64,000 bases of DNA, taken from Pseudothauera rhizosphaerae (lineage in GTDB: Bacteria; Pseudomonadota; Gammaproteobacteria; Burkholderiales; Rhodocyclaceae). The stretch spans positions 62,001 through 126,000 of the forward strand of contig NZ_SSOD01000010.1 in assembly GCF_004801305.1 (NCBI RefSeq). Direction: 5' to 3'. Of the stretch, positions 7,537 to 15,842 are shown piece after piece. A program made the translations under genes and the position numbers. Under the pieces are notes generated by a model. The model worked only from the letters and a program-made list of their open reading frames with translations, was not told the origin of the DNA and made no database searches. Position 1 is the first letter of the stretch. The number at the start of each line of letters is the position of its first letter.

Positions 7537-10011
7537 TTGGAAATGCCGATCCCGATGAACCTGGCCCCTCGCCCCGAGGACGACCGCAACCCCGACGAGC
7601 CCTTCGTGCCCGACTTCTCCGAGGGCGCGGAGACCGGTTTGTACCTGGCCCTGCTCGAACTGCTCGACGAGGGCCTGATCATCACCGGCGACGAGGTCAT
7701 CCTCGAAGTCAACAGCGCCGCGTGCCGGCTGCTCGGACGCGACTACCGCCAGCTCGCCGGCCAGCCGCTGGCCGACATCTTCCCGTCCGAGCGCGCCTTC
7801 CTCAACGCGCGCGCGCGGCTCTTCATCCAGGGCGAGATGCGCGGCTGCCTGCAGGTCGCCACCCCGACCGGCAACCGCAACCTCAAGTTCATCGCCGCCG
7901 CGCGCCTGCGCCCCGGCATCCATGCCCTGATCCTGAGCCCGGATCTGGCTGCCGAAGGCTACGCCGAGCCGGCCGCTGACGCCGCCCCGGGCGACACCCT
8001 GTGGCCGCGCCTGGCCGCTGCGCTGGAACAACCGGTGCTGGTGGTGGACGACCAGTTGCAGGTCGCCGCCGCCAACGCCGCCGCGCTGCGCACTTTAGGC
8101 GTGGAGCGCGGCGCGCTGGTCGGCCGCCCGATTGCCGACTGCATCCCGATCGAGTGGCCGGAGGACGGCGCCACGCCGCTGGCCACGCTGCACCCGGAAG
8201 GCGGCGCACCGCTCAGCGCACGCGTGCTGCCCGGCCCCAAACCCGACTGGCGCCTGCTGATCCTGCCGCCGGTGGCGGCCATCAGCGGCCTGCCCGCCGC
8301 GCCGGCGACACTGCCCGCAGACGCCCCGCCGCCCGCCTCGCGCCTGCTGCTGCCGGTGGACGTGTTCGACGCCACCAGCCAGGCCATCCTGGTCAGCGAC
8401 GCGCAGAACCGCATCATCGCAGTCAACAAGGCCTTCACCACGATCACCGGCTACACGCTGGACGAGGTGCACGGCAAGAATCCCGCGGTGCTCAGTGCCG
8501 GACAGCGCGACAAGAGCTTCGTCGACGCCCTGTGGACCGGCCTGGCGCAGACCGGCCAGTGGCAGGGCGAAATCTGGAACCGGCGCAAGAACGGCGAAAT
8601 CTACCCGGAGTGGCTCAGCATCACCGCGGTGCGCGATGCCCGCGGCAAGGTGCTGCACTACATCGGCATGTTCTCGGACCTCACCGCGAAGCGGCAGGCC
8701 GAGTCGCGCGCCGACTACATCGCCACCCACGACATCCTCACCGGCCTGCCCAACCGCCGCCTGTTCGAATGCCGCTTCACGGAAGCCGCCGAGCGCGCCC
8801 GCGCCTCGCACCGCAGCGTGGGGCTCATGCGCCTCGACCTGGACAACTTCAAGGCGGTCAATCGCGAGTACGGCGACAACACCGGCGACGCCTTCCTGCA
8901 GCAGATCGCCCGCCGCCTGCGGATGGCGACCCCGCGCGGCGCAACGGTGGCGCGCGAACGCAGCGACACCCTCCTCGTGCTGCTGCCCGACGTGGACCTG
9001 ACCAGCGAGATCGGCCGCGCCGCCGAAGCGCTGCTGGCCAGCCTGGCGCAACCGTTCGAGGCCGAAGGCCGGCAGGTGAAGCTCGGCGCCAGCATCGGCA
9101 TCGCCATCTTTCCCGAGCACGGCACGCAGTTCGACGCCCTCGTCCGCAACGCCAACGCCGCGCTCACCCATGCGCGCCAACTGGGCGGCAACAACCACCA
9201 GTACTACGCCGACGAGATGGGCGGCGGCACCCTCGAACACAGTGCCTTCGAACTCAACCTGCGCCATTCGGTGGAGCGCGAGCAACTGGAAGTGCATTTC
9301 CAGCCCCTCGTGGACGGCCGCGACGGCAGCCTGCGCGGCGGCGAGGCGCTGCTGCGCTGGCGCCACCCGGACCTCGGCCTGATCCCCTTCCGCCGCTTCC
9401 TGACCGCCGCGCGCGAAGGCGGCATGCTCGGCGAACTGGGCGACTGGGTGCTGCACGCCGCCTGCCGCCATGCCGCCGCCTGGCCGGCGCGCGGCGGACA
9501 TCCGCCGCTGCTGACCATCAACGTGGCCATCGAGCAGATCATGCAGGGCAACCTGGCCGACCGCGTGCAGGACGCCTTGAAGGCCTCTGGCCTGCCGCCC
9601 GAACGCCTGGAACTGGACGTGGACGAGATCGTGCTCAAGGAAGAGCACAGCCGCATCCAGAGCGCGCTGGAAAAGCTCGCCGCGCTGGGCGTGCGGCTGG
9701 CGGTGGACGACTTCGGCCGCGGCGTGAGTTCCATCCCGCGCCTGAAGCGCTTCCCCCTGCGGGCGATCAAGCTCGACCCGGTGCTGGTGCGGGACGTGGG
9801 CGTGCGCGAGGAAGCCGAAGCGGTGGTCGAAGCCATCGCCGCGATGGCCGGTGCGCTCGGCCTGGAAGTGTTCGCCCGCGGCGTGGAAGGGGAAGCCCAG
9901 CAGGCCTTCCTGTGCGCGCTGGACTGCTACCTGCAGCAGGGGCCGCTGTTCGGCCGGCCGATGACGGCGGAGGAGTTCGCCGCCTATGTCGCGGGCGGCA
10001 AAGCGCCCTGA
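7537..10011 (+). CDS. PAS-PAS-PAS-GGDEF-EAL protein with degenerate catalytic motifs
   Basis: This 824-residue soluble protein has PAS-like segments at about 35-130 and 150-245, a clear PAS/PAC at about 280-390, a GGDEF domain (about 395-555) and an EAL domain (about 570-815). The GGDEF signature site reads RERSDT (473-478), so cyclase activity is unlikely. The EAL signature itself is intact (603-605, EALLRW) and DDFG is present (724-727). However, the usual LEITE reads LDVDE, and the first Glu of AEGVE is Arg781. Phosphodiesterase activity is therefore doubtful, and it may be a c-di-GMP or GTP sensor. TTG 7537 is preferred over ATG 7543 because AGAGGT lies 8 nt before the TTG. No transmembrane segment is seen. 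Confidence 0.9.
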   Translation: MEMPIPMNLAPRPEDDRNPDEPFVPDFSEGAETGLYLALLELLDEGLIITGDEVILEVNSAACRLLGRDYRQLAGQPLADIFPSERAFLNARARLFIQGEMRGCLQVATPTGNRNLKFIAAARLRPGIHALILSPDLAAEGYAEPAADAAPGDTLWPRLAAALEQPVLVVDDQLQVAAANAAALRTLGVERGALVGRPIADCIPIEWPEDGATPLATLHPEGGAPLSARVLPGPKPDWRLLILPPVAAISGLPAAPATLPADAPPPASRLLLPVDVFDATSQAILVSDAQNRIIAVNKAFTTITGYTLDEVHGKNPAVLSAGQRDKSFVDALWTGLAQTGQWQGEIWNRRKNGEIYPEWLSITAVRDARGKVLHYIGMFSDLTAKRQAESRADYIATHDILTGLPNRRLFECRFTEAAERARASHRSVGLMRLDLDNFKAVNREYGDNTGDAFLQQIARRLRMATPRGATVARERSDTLLVLLPDVDLTSEIGRAAEALLASLAQPFEAEGRQVKLGASIGIAIFPEHGTQFDALVRNANAALTHARQLGGNNHQYYADEMGGGTLEHSAFELNLRHSVEREQLEVHFQPLVDGRDGSLRGGEALLRWRHPDLGLIPFRRFLTAAREGGMLGELGDWVLHAACRHAAAWPARGGHPPLLTINVAIEQIMQGNLADRVQDALKASGLPPERLELDVDEIVLKEEHSRIQSALEKLAALGVRLAVDDFGRGVSSIPRLKRFPLRAIKLDPVLVRDVGVREEAEAVVEAIAAMAGALGLEVFARGVEGEAQQAFLCALDCYLQQGPLFGRPMTAEEFAAYVAGGKAP

Positions 10012-10037
10012 GGCACCTTGCCCGGTTGAACGCGTAC

Positions 10038-10135
10038 TCCCTCCCCTTCAAGGGGAGGGCCGGGGTGGGGATGGGTTTTTCGCCATGCTGAACCGAAACC
10101 CATCCCCCTCCTAACCTCCCCCTTGAAGGGGGAGG
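10038..10135. repeat. Palindromic intergenic repeat pair (REP/MITE-like)
   Basis: Two copies of a palindromic unit (CCCTCCCCTTCAAGGGGAGG and its near-relative CCTCCCCCTTGAAGGGGGAGG) face each other about 55 nt apart. Each is followed inwards by a matching GGGGTGGGGATGGGTTT or AAACCCATCCCC. The whole element is an imperfect inverted repeat of about 98 bp filling the gap between convergent genes. It looks like a dispersed REP-type element and may also act as a transcription barrier. Confidence 0.75.
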
Positions 10136-10172
10136 AATACACCATCACCGTTCGAGCTGACCCGGGCGACCG

Positions 10173-10502
10173 TCAATAATCTACCAGCGTCCGGCAATCC
10201 TCAGCCCGCCCGGACAGGGCCGCGAAGCGCGCCAGGCGCTCGCGCACGAACTCGTCCGGCACCCGGCGGTCGGCGCAGAAATCCCGCACCTGCATGGCCA
10301 GCGCCACCAGTTCCAGGCGCCGCGTGGTGTCGGCCAGGGCGCCGAAGTCGTAGGCGCTGATATCGCGCCAGTCCTTGTCTTCCTCCGCGGCTGCCGCAGG
10401 CGGGGCGGCATCGCCCGGCGGCTGGGGTGCCGCGTCCTGCGCCTGCGCGGCCAGGGCGCAGAGCAGGAAGGGCAGGCAGAGAAGGCGGCGGATGGGTTTC
10501 AT
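10173..10502 (-). CDS. Small secreted hypothetical protein
   Basis: The 109-residue product begins with a clear signal peptide (MKPIRRLLCLPFLLCALAAQAQ, cut after AQA). A Pro/Ala-rich linker follows (about 25-42), then a charged helical domain with two cysteines (FCADRRVP and EDCRTLV) that could form a disulfide in the periplasm. I do not recognise a family. It is read in the same direction as the pnt operon downstream, with a 97-nt gap after pntB in transcription order, so it may be a distal gene or an independent unit. Codon use matches its neighbours. Confidence 0.7.
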   Translation of the reverse strand: MKPIRRLLCLPFLLCALAAQAQDAAPQPPGDAAPPAAAAEEDKDWRDISAYDFGALADTTRRLELVALAMQVRDFCADRRVPDEFVRERLARFAALSGRAEDCRTLVDY

Positions 10503-10599
10503 GTCCGGGATGCGGCAGGCGGCGGGTACATCGCCGTCTACGGCAGGCTGCGGACGGGACTTGAGCCGGGAGCGCGGCAGCGCGCCCCCGGCCCCGCGC

Positions 10600-11979
10600 T
10601 CACGCCTCCAGCGCCTTCACGTGGGTGATGACCTCGGCGATCGCCTGCTGCGCGCTGCCGTACAGCATGCGGCAGTTGTCCTTGTAGAACAGCGCGTTCT
10701 CGATGCCGGAGTAGCCCGCGCCCTTGCCGCGCTTCACGACGATGACGTTCTGCGCCTGGTCCACGTTGAGGATGGGCATGCCGTAGATGGGGCTGGACTT
10801 GTCGGTGCGCGCCACCGGGTTCACCACGTCGTTGGCACCGATCACCAGGGCCACGTCGGCCTGGGCGAAGTCCGCATTGATCTCCTCCAGGTCGAAGATC
10901 TTGTCGTAGGGCACGCCGGCTTCCGCGAGCAGCACGTTCATGTGCCCCGGCATGCGCCCGGCCACCGGGTGGATGGCGAAGGCCACCTCCACCCCGCCCT
11001 CTTCCAGCAACTGCGCCATCTCCCACACCTTGTGCTGGGCGCCGGCCACCGCCATGCCGTAGCCGGGCACGATGATGACCTTGGCGGCATAGCGCATCAC
11101 CGAGGCCGCATCGAGGGCGGAGAACTCCTTCATCGTGCCCTCGATGGCCTCGCCCTCGCCGCCCGCGGCCGCGCCGGTGAGCGGAGTGAACAGCACGTTG
11201 GAGATGGGCCGGTTCATGGCCTTGGCCATCAACTGCGTCAGCAGCGTGCCCGAGGCCCCCACCACGATGCCGGCCACGATCAGCGCCGGATTGCCGAGCA
11301 CGTAGCCTTCGAAGCCCACCGCCAGCCCGGTGAAGGCGTTCAGCAGCGAAATCACCACCGGCATGTCGGCGCCGCCGATGGGGCTGGTGAGGATCACCCC
11401 GAGGACGAGCGCGAGCACGAAGAACAGCACGATGGCCGCCCCCGCGGGCGCATCCGAGGCGATGATCAAGAGGCCCAGCAGCGCGGTGAGCGCCGCCAGC
11501 GCGATGTTGACCACGTTCTGCTGCGGCAGGCGGATGGGCTTCTTCATCAAGCCCTGCAGCTTGGCGAAGGCCACGCAGGAACCGGAGAAGGCCACCGAGC
11601 CGATCAGCGCGCCCAGCACCGCCAGCGTAGCCACCACCGTGCCGTGCACCTCGCCGCGGGCGAACTCCAGCGCCGCGATGGCCGCCGCCGCGCCGCCGCC
11701 CATGCCGTTGTAGATGGCGACCATCTGCGGCATGTCGGTCATCTTGACGACGCGCCCCGACCACCACGCCAGGGCCCCGCCCAGCACGATGGCGACGATC
11801 ATCAGCCCGTAGTTCTGCATGCCCGGCGTCTGCAGCGTGACCAGGGTGGCGGCCACCATGGCCCAGCCGGCCCAGACGATGCCCTTGCGCGCGGTGACCG
11901 GCGAGCTCATGGCCTTGAGGCCGAGGATGAACACCACGGCCACGGCGAAATAGGAAACCTGGATGAATCCGCTGATCAT
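10600..11979 (-). CDS. pntB: NAD(P) transhydrogenase subunit beta
   Basis: This 459-residue protein starts with about eight to nine transmembrane helices (residues 1-265) that form part of the proton channel. It ends with the NADP(H)-binding domain III (about 285-459, with VPGYGMAVAGAQHKVWEM, HPVAGRMPGHMNVLLAEA and GANDVVNPVAR). With PntA it couples proton re-entry to hydride transfer from NADH to NADP+, supplying NADPH. It starts one nucleotide after the pntA2 stop, so translation is coupled. Length and motifs are standard. Confidence 0.96.
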   Translation of the reverse strand: MISGFIQVSYFAVAVVFILGLKAMSSPVTARKGIVWAGWAMVAATLVTLQTPGMQNYGLMIVAIVLGGALAWWSGRVVKMTDMPQMVAIYNGMGGGAAAAIAALEFARGEVHGTVVATLAVLGALIGSVAFSGSCVAFAKLQGLMKKPIRLPQQNVVNIALAALTALLGLLIIASDAPAGAAIVLFFVLALVLGVILTSPIGGADMPVVISLLNAFTGLAVGFEGYVLGNPALIVAGIVVGASGTLLTQLMAKAMNRPISNVLFTPLTGAAAGGEGEAIEGTMKEFSALDAASVMRYAAKVIIVPGYGMAVAGAQHKVWEMAQLLEEGGVEVAFAIHPVAGRMPGHMNVLLAEAGVPYDKIFDLEEINADFAQADVALVIGANDVVNPVARTDKSSPIYGMPILNVDQAQNVIVVKRGKGAGYSGIENALFYKDNCRMLYGSAQQAIAEVITHVKALEA

Positions 11980-11980
11980 G

Positions 11981-12280
11981 TCAGGCCCCTCCCGCCTTCT
12001 TGCCGCCCTTGAACATGGCGAGCATGCGTTCGGTGACCACGTAGCCGCCGGCCGCGTTGGCCGCGCCGAGGAAGACCGCGACGAAGCCGATGGCCAGTTG
12101 CAGTGGACTGTCCGGGTCGGCGCGGCCGAGCACGACCATGGCGCCCACCAGCACGACGCCGTGGACGAAGTTGGAGCCGCTCATCAGCGGCGTGTGCAGG
12201 ATCACCGGCACGCGCGAAATCACCTCGTAACCGGTGAACGCGGCCAGCATGAAAACATACAGTGCGGTAATACCGTCCAT
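11981..12280 (-). CDS. pntA2: NAD(P) transhydrogenase subunit alpha part 2 (membrane domain)
   Basis: This 99-residue protein is the separate membrane part of the alpha subunit, with about three transmembrane helices (ALYVFMLAAFTGYEVI, NFVHGVVLVGAMVVLG, LQLAIGFVAVFLGAANAAGGYVV). In E. coli it is fused to the soluble NAD domain. The three-gene arrangement here is usual in many alpha- and betaproteobacteria. It was located by reading the frame back to ATG 12280, since a longer open frame upstream only runs antiparallel-style through pntA1 in another frame. It lies 14 nt after the pntA1 stop. Confidence 0.93.
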   Translation of the reverse strand: MDGITALYVFMLAAFTGYEVISRVPVILHTPLMSGSNFVHGVVLVGAMVVLGRADPDSPLQLAIGFVAVFLGAANAAGGYVVTERMLAMFKGGKKAGGA

Positions 12281-12294
12281 GTGAGCCTCCCCGA

Positions 12295-13419
12295 TTACAG
12301 TCCCAGAACCTGCTTCACGCCGGCATGGCGCAGCTCCCCCGCGTGGGTGAGGCAACAGCCGGCCATCACCTCGTCCTCCCAGTCGAGCGCCAGGGCGCCT
12401 TCCTTGATGAAGGGCGAGATGAAGTTGAACAGGTTCTTGGCGTACATCTCCGAGGCATGCACCGGCATGCGGCTGGCGATGTGGGTCGGGCCGATCACCA
12501 GCACGTCGTTGATCCACACCTTCTCGCCGGGCACCGTGCCCTCCACGTTGCCGCCGGTTTCGGCGGCCATGTCCACCACCACCGCGCCGGGCTTCATGCG
12601 CCCGATCATGTCCGCGGTGATGATCTTCGGTGCGCGCTTGCCGGGGATGGCCGCGGTGGTGATCAGCGCGTCGCACTGCCCCACCGCCTTGGCCAGGCGT
12701 TCGGTCTGCTGGGCCTTCTCTTCATCGGTCAGTTCCCGGGCGTAGCCGCCCTTGCCCGCGGCGGACACACCGGTATCCACGAAGCGGGCACCCAGGGACT
12801 CGACCTGCTCGCGGGTCTCGGGGCGCACGTCGTAGGCTTCCACCATGGCGCCGATGCGCCGCGCGGTGGCGATGGCCTGCAGGCCCGCCACGCCGGCGCC
12901 GATCACCAGCACCTTGGCCGGGCGGATGGTGCCGGCGGCGTAGGTCAGCATGGGGAAGAACTTGGGGCTGTGGTCGGCGGCGATCAGCGCGCATTCGTAA
13001 CCGGCCACCGCGGCCTGGCTGGAGAGCGCATCCATGGACTGCGAACGGGTGATGCGCGGCAGCAGTTCCAGCGCGAAGGCGGTGATCTGCTTCTCCAGCA
13101 GCAGCTTCGCCCGTTCGGCATCGCCCCACGGCTGCAGCATGCCCAGCAGCACGCTGCCGGGTTTCATCGCCGTGAGGAATTCGGCCTTGGGCGGCTGCAC
13201 ACAGAGCAGCACGTCGGCCGCCGCATACAAGGCTTGCGCGTCGGCGGCGAACTCGACGCCGGCAAAGGCTTCGTCGCGGTAATGCGCCGGCAGGCCGGCG
13301 CCGGATTCCATCAGCACTTGCGCGCCGAGGCCCTGGTACTTCTTGACCACGTCCGGCACGACGGACAATCGTCGCTCGCCGGGAACGGTCTCCGCAGGCA
13401 CTCCGAGAATCAGAGGCAT
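12295..13419 (-). CDS. pntA1: NAD(P) transhydrogenase subunit alpha part 1 (NAD-binding)
   Basis: The protein has 374 residues, with the alanine dehydrogenase/PNT N-terminal domain (about 1-135) and the PNT NAD-binding domain (about 140-310). Visible motifs are ERRLSVVPDVVKKYQGLG, the nucleotide loop VIGAGVAGLQAIATARRIGA, and YDVRPETREQVESLGARF. It binds NAD(H) in the cytosol and hands hydride to domain III of PntB. It is the first gene of a tight operon pntA1-pntA2-pntB. A promoter-like region with an 8-2-8 palindrome lies upstream. Confidence 0.96.
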   Translation of the reverse strand: MPLILGVPAETVPGERRLSVVPDVVKKYQGLGAQVLMESGAGLPAHYRDEAFAGVEFAADAQALYAAADVLLCVQPPKAEFLTAMKPGSVLLGMLQPWGDAERAKLLLEKQITAFALELLPRITRSQSMDALSSQAAVAGYECALIAADHSPKFFPMLTYAAGTIRPAKVLVIGAGVAGLQAIATARRIGAMVEAYDVRPETREQVESLGARFVDTGVSAAGKGGYARELTDEEKAQQTERLAKAVGQCDALITTAAIPGKRAPKIITADMIGRMKPGAVVVDMAAETGGNVEGTVPGEKVWINDVLVIGPTHIASRMPVHASEMYAKNLFNFISPFIKEGALALDWEDEVMAGCCLTHAGELRHAGVKQVLGL

Positions 13420-13524
13420 AGGACGCTCCTCCCTAGGGAATGGGTGTGAAGGTATGCGCCGTCCCTGCCTTTCTTGTGTCTCCCCTTGCGCCTGCCGAAG
13501 CGGCGCGCGTGCGGCGCGCGTCAG

Positions 13525-13561
13525 ATATTACTGATAATCCTGTCATGCGCAACTGCGCATG
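13525..13561 (-). promoter_or_regulatory. Putative pnt promoter with overlapping palindrome
   Basis: On the minus strand TTGCGC (13547-13552) and TAATAT (13525-13530) are 16 nt apart and point towards pntA1. The -35 element overlaps a perfect 8-2-8 palindrome CATGCGCA-AC-TGCGCATG (13544-13561), a likely binding site for a dimeric regulator. The hexamers are weak matches, and the leader would be about 100 nt. Confidence 0.4.
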
Positions 13562-13633
13562 CCGATTTCCTTGCCGGAGTTTCCCCAGGCCGTGCCCCGC
13601 GACGCCCGGCACGACCCATACGCTGCGTGCGCG

Positions 13634-14419
13634 TCACCAGGCGTTCATGTGCGCGGCCCTGGCGCTGCGCACCGGCGCCTCGACCAGCTTGATGATCGCC
13701 ACGGAGATGTTGTCGCCATAGCCGTCGGCGCGCTCGCGCGCCCGCGTGACCAGCGTCTGGGCGGCCTCGCGTGTCGGCAGCGCGGCCACCGCACCGCACA
13801 GTTCCTCGTCGGAGAAATAGGTCCACAGTCCGTCCGAACACAGCAGGAAGCTGTCGCCGGCCTTCAGCGGCATCTGCCGGCCATGTTCGATGTCGGGTTC
13901 GCGCTCGCTGCCGAGACAGGACAGCAGCACGTTGCGCTGGGGGTGGCGCAGGGCGGCCGTCTCATCGATCCTACCTTGGCGCTGCAGTTCGCCGACCAGC
14001 GAATGATCCTTCGTGCGCGAGACCAGCTCACCACTACGAAAGTGATAGAGGCGCGAATCGCCGCAATGCACCCAGTCGGCACGGCCGGGCTGGAGCATGA
14101 GAACCACTGCGGTGCTGTGCGGGTCCTGTTCGCTGGTGAAACGGGTCAGCTTGATGACCACGTGCGCCTCATTGACCACGCTGTCCAGCAGGTGCTCGGG
14201 CGTCTCGGAGCGCGGCGCATAGGCCTCGAAATTCTGCTTGGCCTTGATCAGCACCTGTTCGGCCGCCATCGCGCCGCCGGAGTGCCCGCCCATGCCGTCG
14301 GCCAGCACCGCCATCATCGTGCCCGGCAGGGTCGGATGGGCGAACAGCGCCACCCGGTCCTGCTGTTCCTTGCGGTCTCCGGTATGGCGGGCGACGCAGG
14401 TTTCGATGGTGAGCGGCAT
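13634..14419 (-). CDS. PP2C-family Ser/Thr protein phosphatase
   Basis: This 261-residue single-domain phosphatase has the metal-binding and structural motifs of the PPM family: ADGMGGHSGGAMAAE, STAVVLML, WVHCGDSRLYHFR, CSDGLWTYF and GYGDNISVAII. It should remove phosphate from Ser/Thr with Mn/Mg. Such proteins often reverse a Hanks-type kinase or act in type VI secretion and stress circuits, but no kinase gene is in the window. ATG 14419 (MPLTIETCVARHTG) was chosen over an upstream in-frame start because the fold begins there. A CRP-type palindrome lies about 100 nt upstream. Confidence 0.88.
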   Translation of the reverse strand: MPLTIETCVARHTGDRKEQQDRVALFAHPTLPGTMMAVLADGMGGHSGGAMAAEQVLIKAKQNFEAYAPRSETPEHLLDSVVNEAHVVIKLTRFTSEQDPHSTAVVLMLQPGRADWVHCGDSRLYHFRSGELVSRTKDHSLVGELQRQGRIDETAALRHPQRNVLLSCLGSEREPDIEHGRQMPLKAGDSFLLCSDGLWTYFSDEELCGAVAALPTREAAQTLVTRARERADGYGDNISVAIIKLVEAPVRSARAAHMNAW

Positions 14420-14516
14420 GGAGCGGAGAGCGATGGAAGATGGCGGCTCATCATAGCAATCACGCCCCAGATTGGGCATCTGGAAACCGCGGCCCGTATG
14501 CTCCGAACGCGCCTGG

Positions 14517-14534
14517 GTGTGACAAATATCACAC
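14517..14534. promoter_or_regulatory. CRP-type palindrome upstream of PP2C gene
   Basis: GTGTGA-CAAATA-TCACAC is a perfect 6-6-6 inverted repeat containing TGTGA-N6-TCACA, the classical CRP/Vfr half-sites. It lies 98-115 nt before the PP2C start codon and 62 nt past the end of glcF, so it is best placed to act on the phosphatase gene. Binding is inferred only. Confidence 0.5.
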
Positions 14535-14595
14535 TCGCCCGACCTCCCGCGCCGACGCGCGCGCAGCCTGCCCGGCTTCTATTACGTTCTTCGTA

Positions 14596-15840
14596 TCAGA
14601 GCGCAAACCCGTTGAGGCGCGCGTCGATCAGTTCGATCCAGTGCCGGATCGGCACCGCGGTGCCGCCCTGCAGGTGGGAGATGCAGCCGATGTTGGCTGA
14701 GGCGATCAGCGTGGCGCCGTGCTCGGTCAGGGCGGCAACCTTGTTCGCGCGCAACTGCTGCGACAGCTCCGGCTGCAGCAGCGAGTACGTGCCGGCCGAA
14801 CCGCAGCACAGGTGGGCGTCGCGCACCGGCACCAGGCGGAAGCCGGCGGCTTCCAGCAGGCCCTCGACCACGCCGCGCACCTGCTGCCCGTGCTGCAGCG
14901 TGCAGGGGGCGTGCCAGGCCACCGTCACGGGCTCCGGCCGGCGCACCTGGAACAGTTGGGCCAGGCGCCCGGCCTCCGCGGCGACCACGGCGCTCACGTC
15001 CACCGTCAGCTCGCTGATGTGCCGTGCCCGGTCGGCGTAAATCGGATCGCCCTGCAGCATGTGGCCGTAGTCCCTGACCTGCAGGCCGCAGCCGGACGCG
15101 GTCATGACGATGGCCTCGATCTCGCCGCGCTCGATGCGCGGCCACCAGGCATCGATGTTGCGCCGCGCATCCGCCCGCCCGCCTTCCTGGTCGTTGAGGT
15201 GGTAGCGCACCGCGCCGCAGCAGCCGGCGCCGGGCTGCTCGACCAGGGAAATCCCCAGCGTATCCAGCACCCGCGCCGCGGCGGCGTTGATGGCCGGCGC
15301 CATCGCCGGCTGCACGCAGCCCGCCAGCGCGAACATGCGGCGCGCGTGGCGGGCGCGCGGCCAGGGGCCGGCCGGGTGCGCGGCCGGCACTTTCTCGCGC
15401 AGCGGCCCGGGCAGCAGGCCGCGCACCAGGCGGCCGGCCTTCATCGCCGCGCCGAACAGTTCCGTGCGCGGCACGAATTCCCGCAGCACCCAGCGCGCCG
15501 CGCGCTCCAGGCCGCGGCGGGGCGCACGGGCTTCCACTAGGTGGCGGCCGATGTCCACCAGGCGGCCATACTGCACGCCGGACGGACAGGTGGATTCGCA
15601 GGAACGGCAGGTCAGGCAGCGGTCCAGGTGCACACGGGTCTTTTCCGTGGCCGGCTGGCCTTCCAGCACCTGCTTGATCAGGTAGATGCGCCCGCGCGGG
15701 CCGTCCAGCTCGTCGCCGAGCAACTGATAGGTGGGACAGGTGGCGGTGCAGAAACCGCAGTGCACGCATTTGCGCAGGATCTCGTCGGCCTCGCGCCCCT
15801 CGTGGGTGTCGCGGATGAAGTCGGCAAGCTGGGTCTGCAT
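14596..15840 (-). CDS. glcF: Glycolate oxidase iron-sulfur subunit
   Basis: This 414-residue protein has two N-terminal 4Fe-4S motifs, CVHCGFCTATCP (about 25-36) and CLTCRSCESTCP (about 75-86), and two CCG-type domains with GAGCCGAVRYH and LCCGSAGTYSLL. It passes electrons from the GlcD/GlcE flavoproteins to the membrane quinone pool during oxidation of glycolate to glyoxylate. ATG 15840 lies 2 nt after the glcE stop. The longer upstream frame is only an overlap with glcE. Length is normal for GlcF. Confidence 0.95.
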   Translation of the reverse strand: MQTQLADFIRDTHEGREADEILRKCVHCGFCTATCPTYQLLGDELDGPRGRIYLIKQVLEGQPATEKTRVHLDRCLTCRSCESTCPSGVQYGRLVDIGRHLVEARAPRRGLERAARWVLREFVPRTELFGAAMKAGRLVRGLLPGPLREKVPAAHPAGPWPRARHARRMFALAGCVQPAMAPAINAAAARVLDTLGISLVEQPGAGCCGAVRYHLNDQEGGRADARRNIDAWWPRIERGEIEAIVMTASGCGLQVRDYGHMLQGDPIYADRARHISELTVDVSAVVAAEAGRLAQLFQVRRPEPVTVAWHAPCTLQHGQQVRGVVEGLLEAAGFRLVPVRDAHLCCGSAGTYSLLQPELSQQLRANKVAALTEHGATLIASANIGCISHLQGGTAVPIRHWIELIDARLNGFAL

Positions 15841-15842
15841 GG

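Noticed and set aside
10600-11767. Alternative long minus-strand frame overlapping pntB (10538-11767)
   Set aside because: It is an Arg/Gly-rich shadow, whereas the pntB frame has transmembrane helices and NADP-binding motifs.
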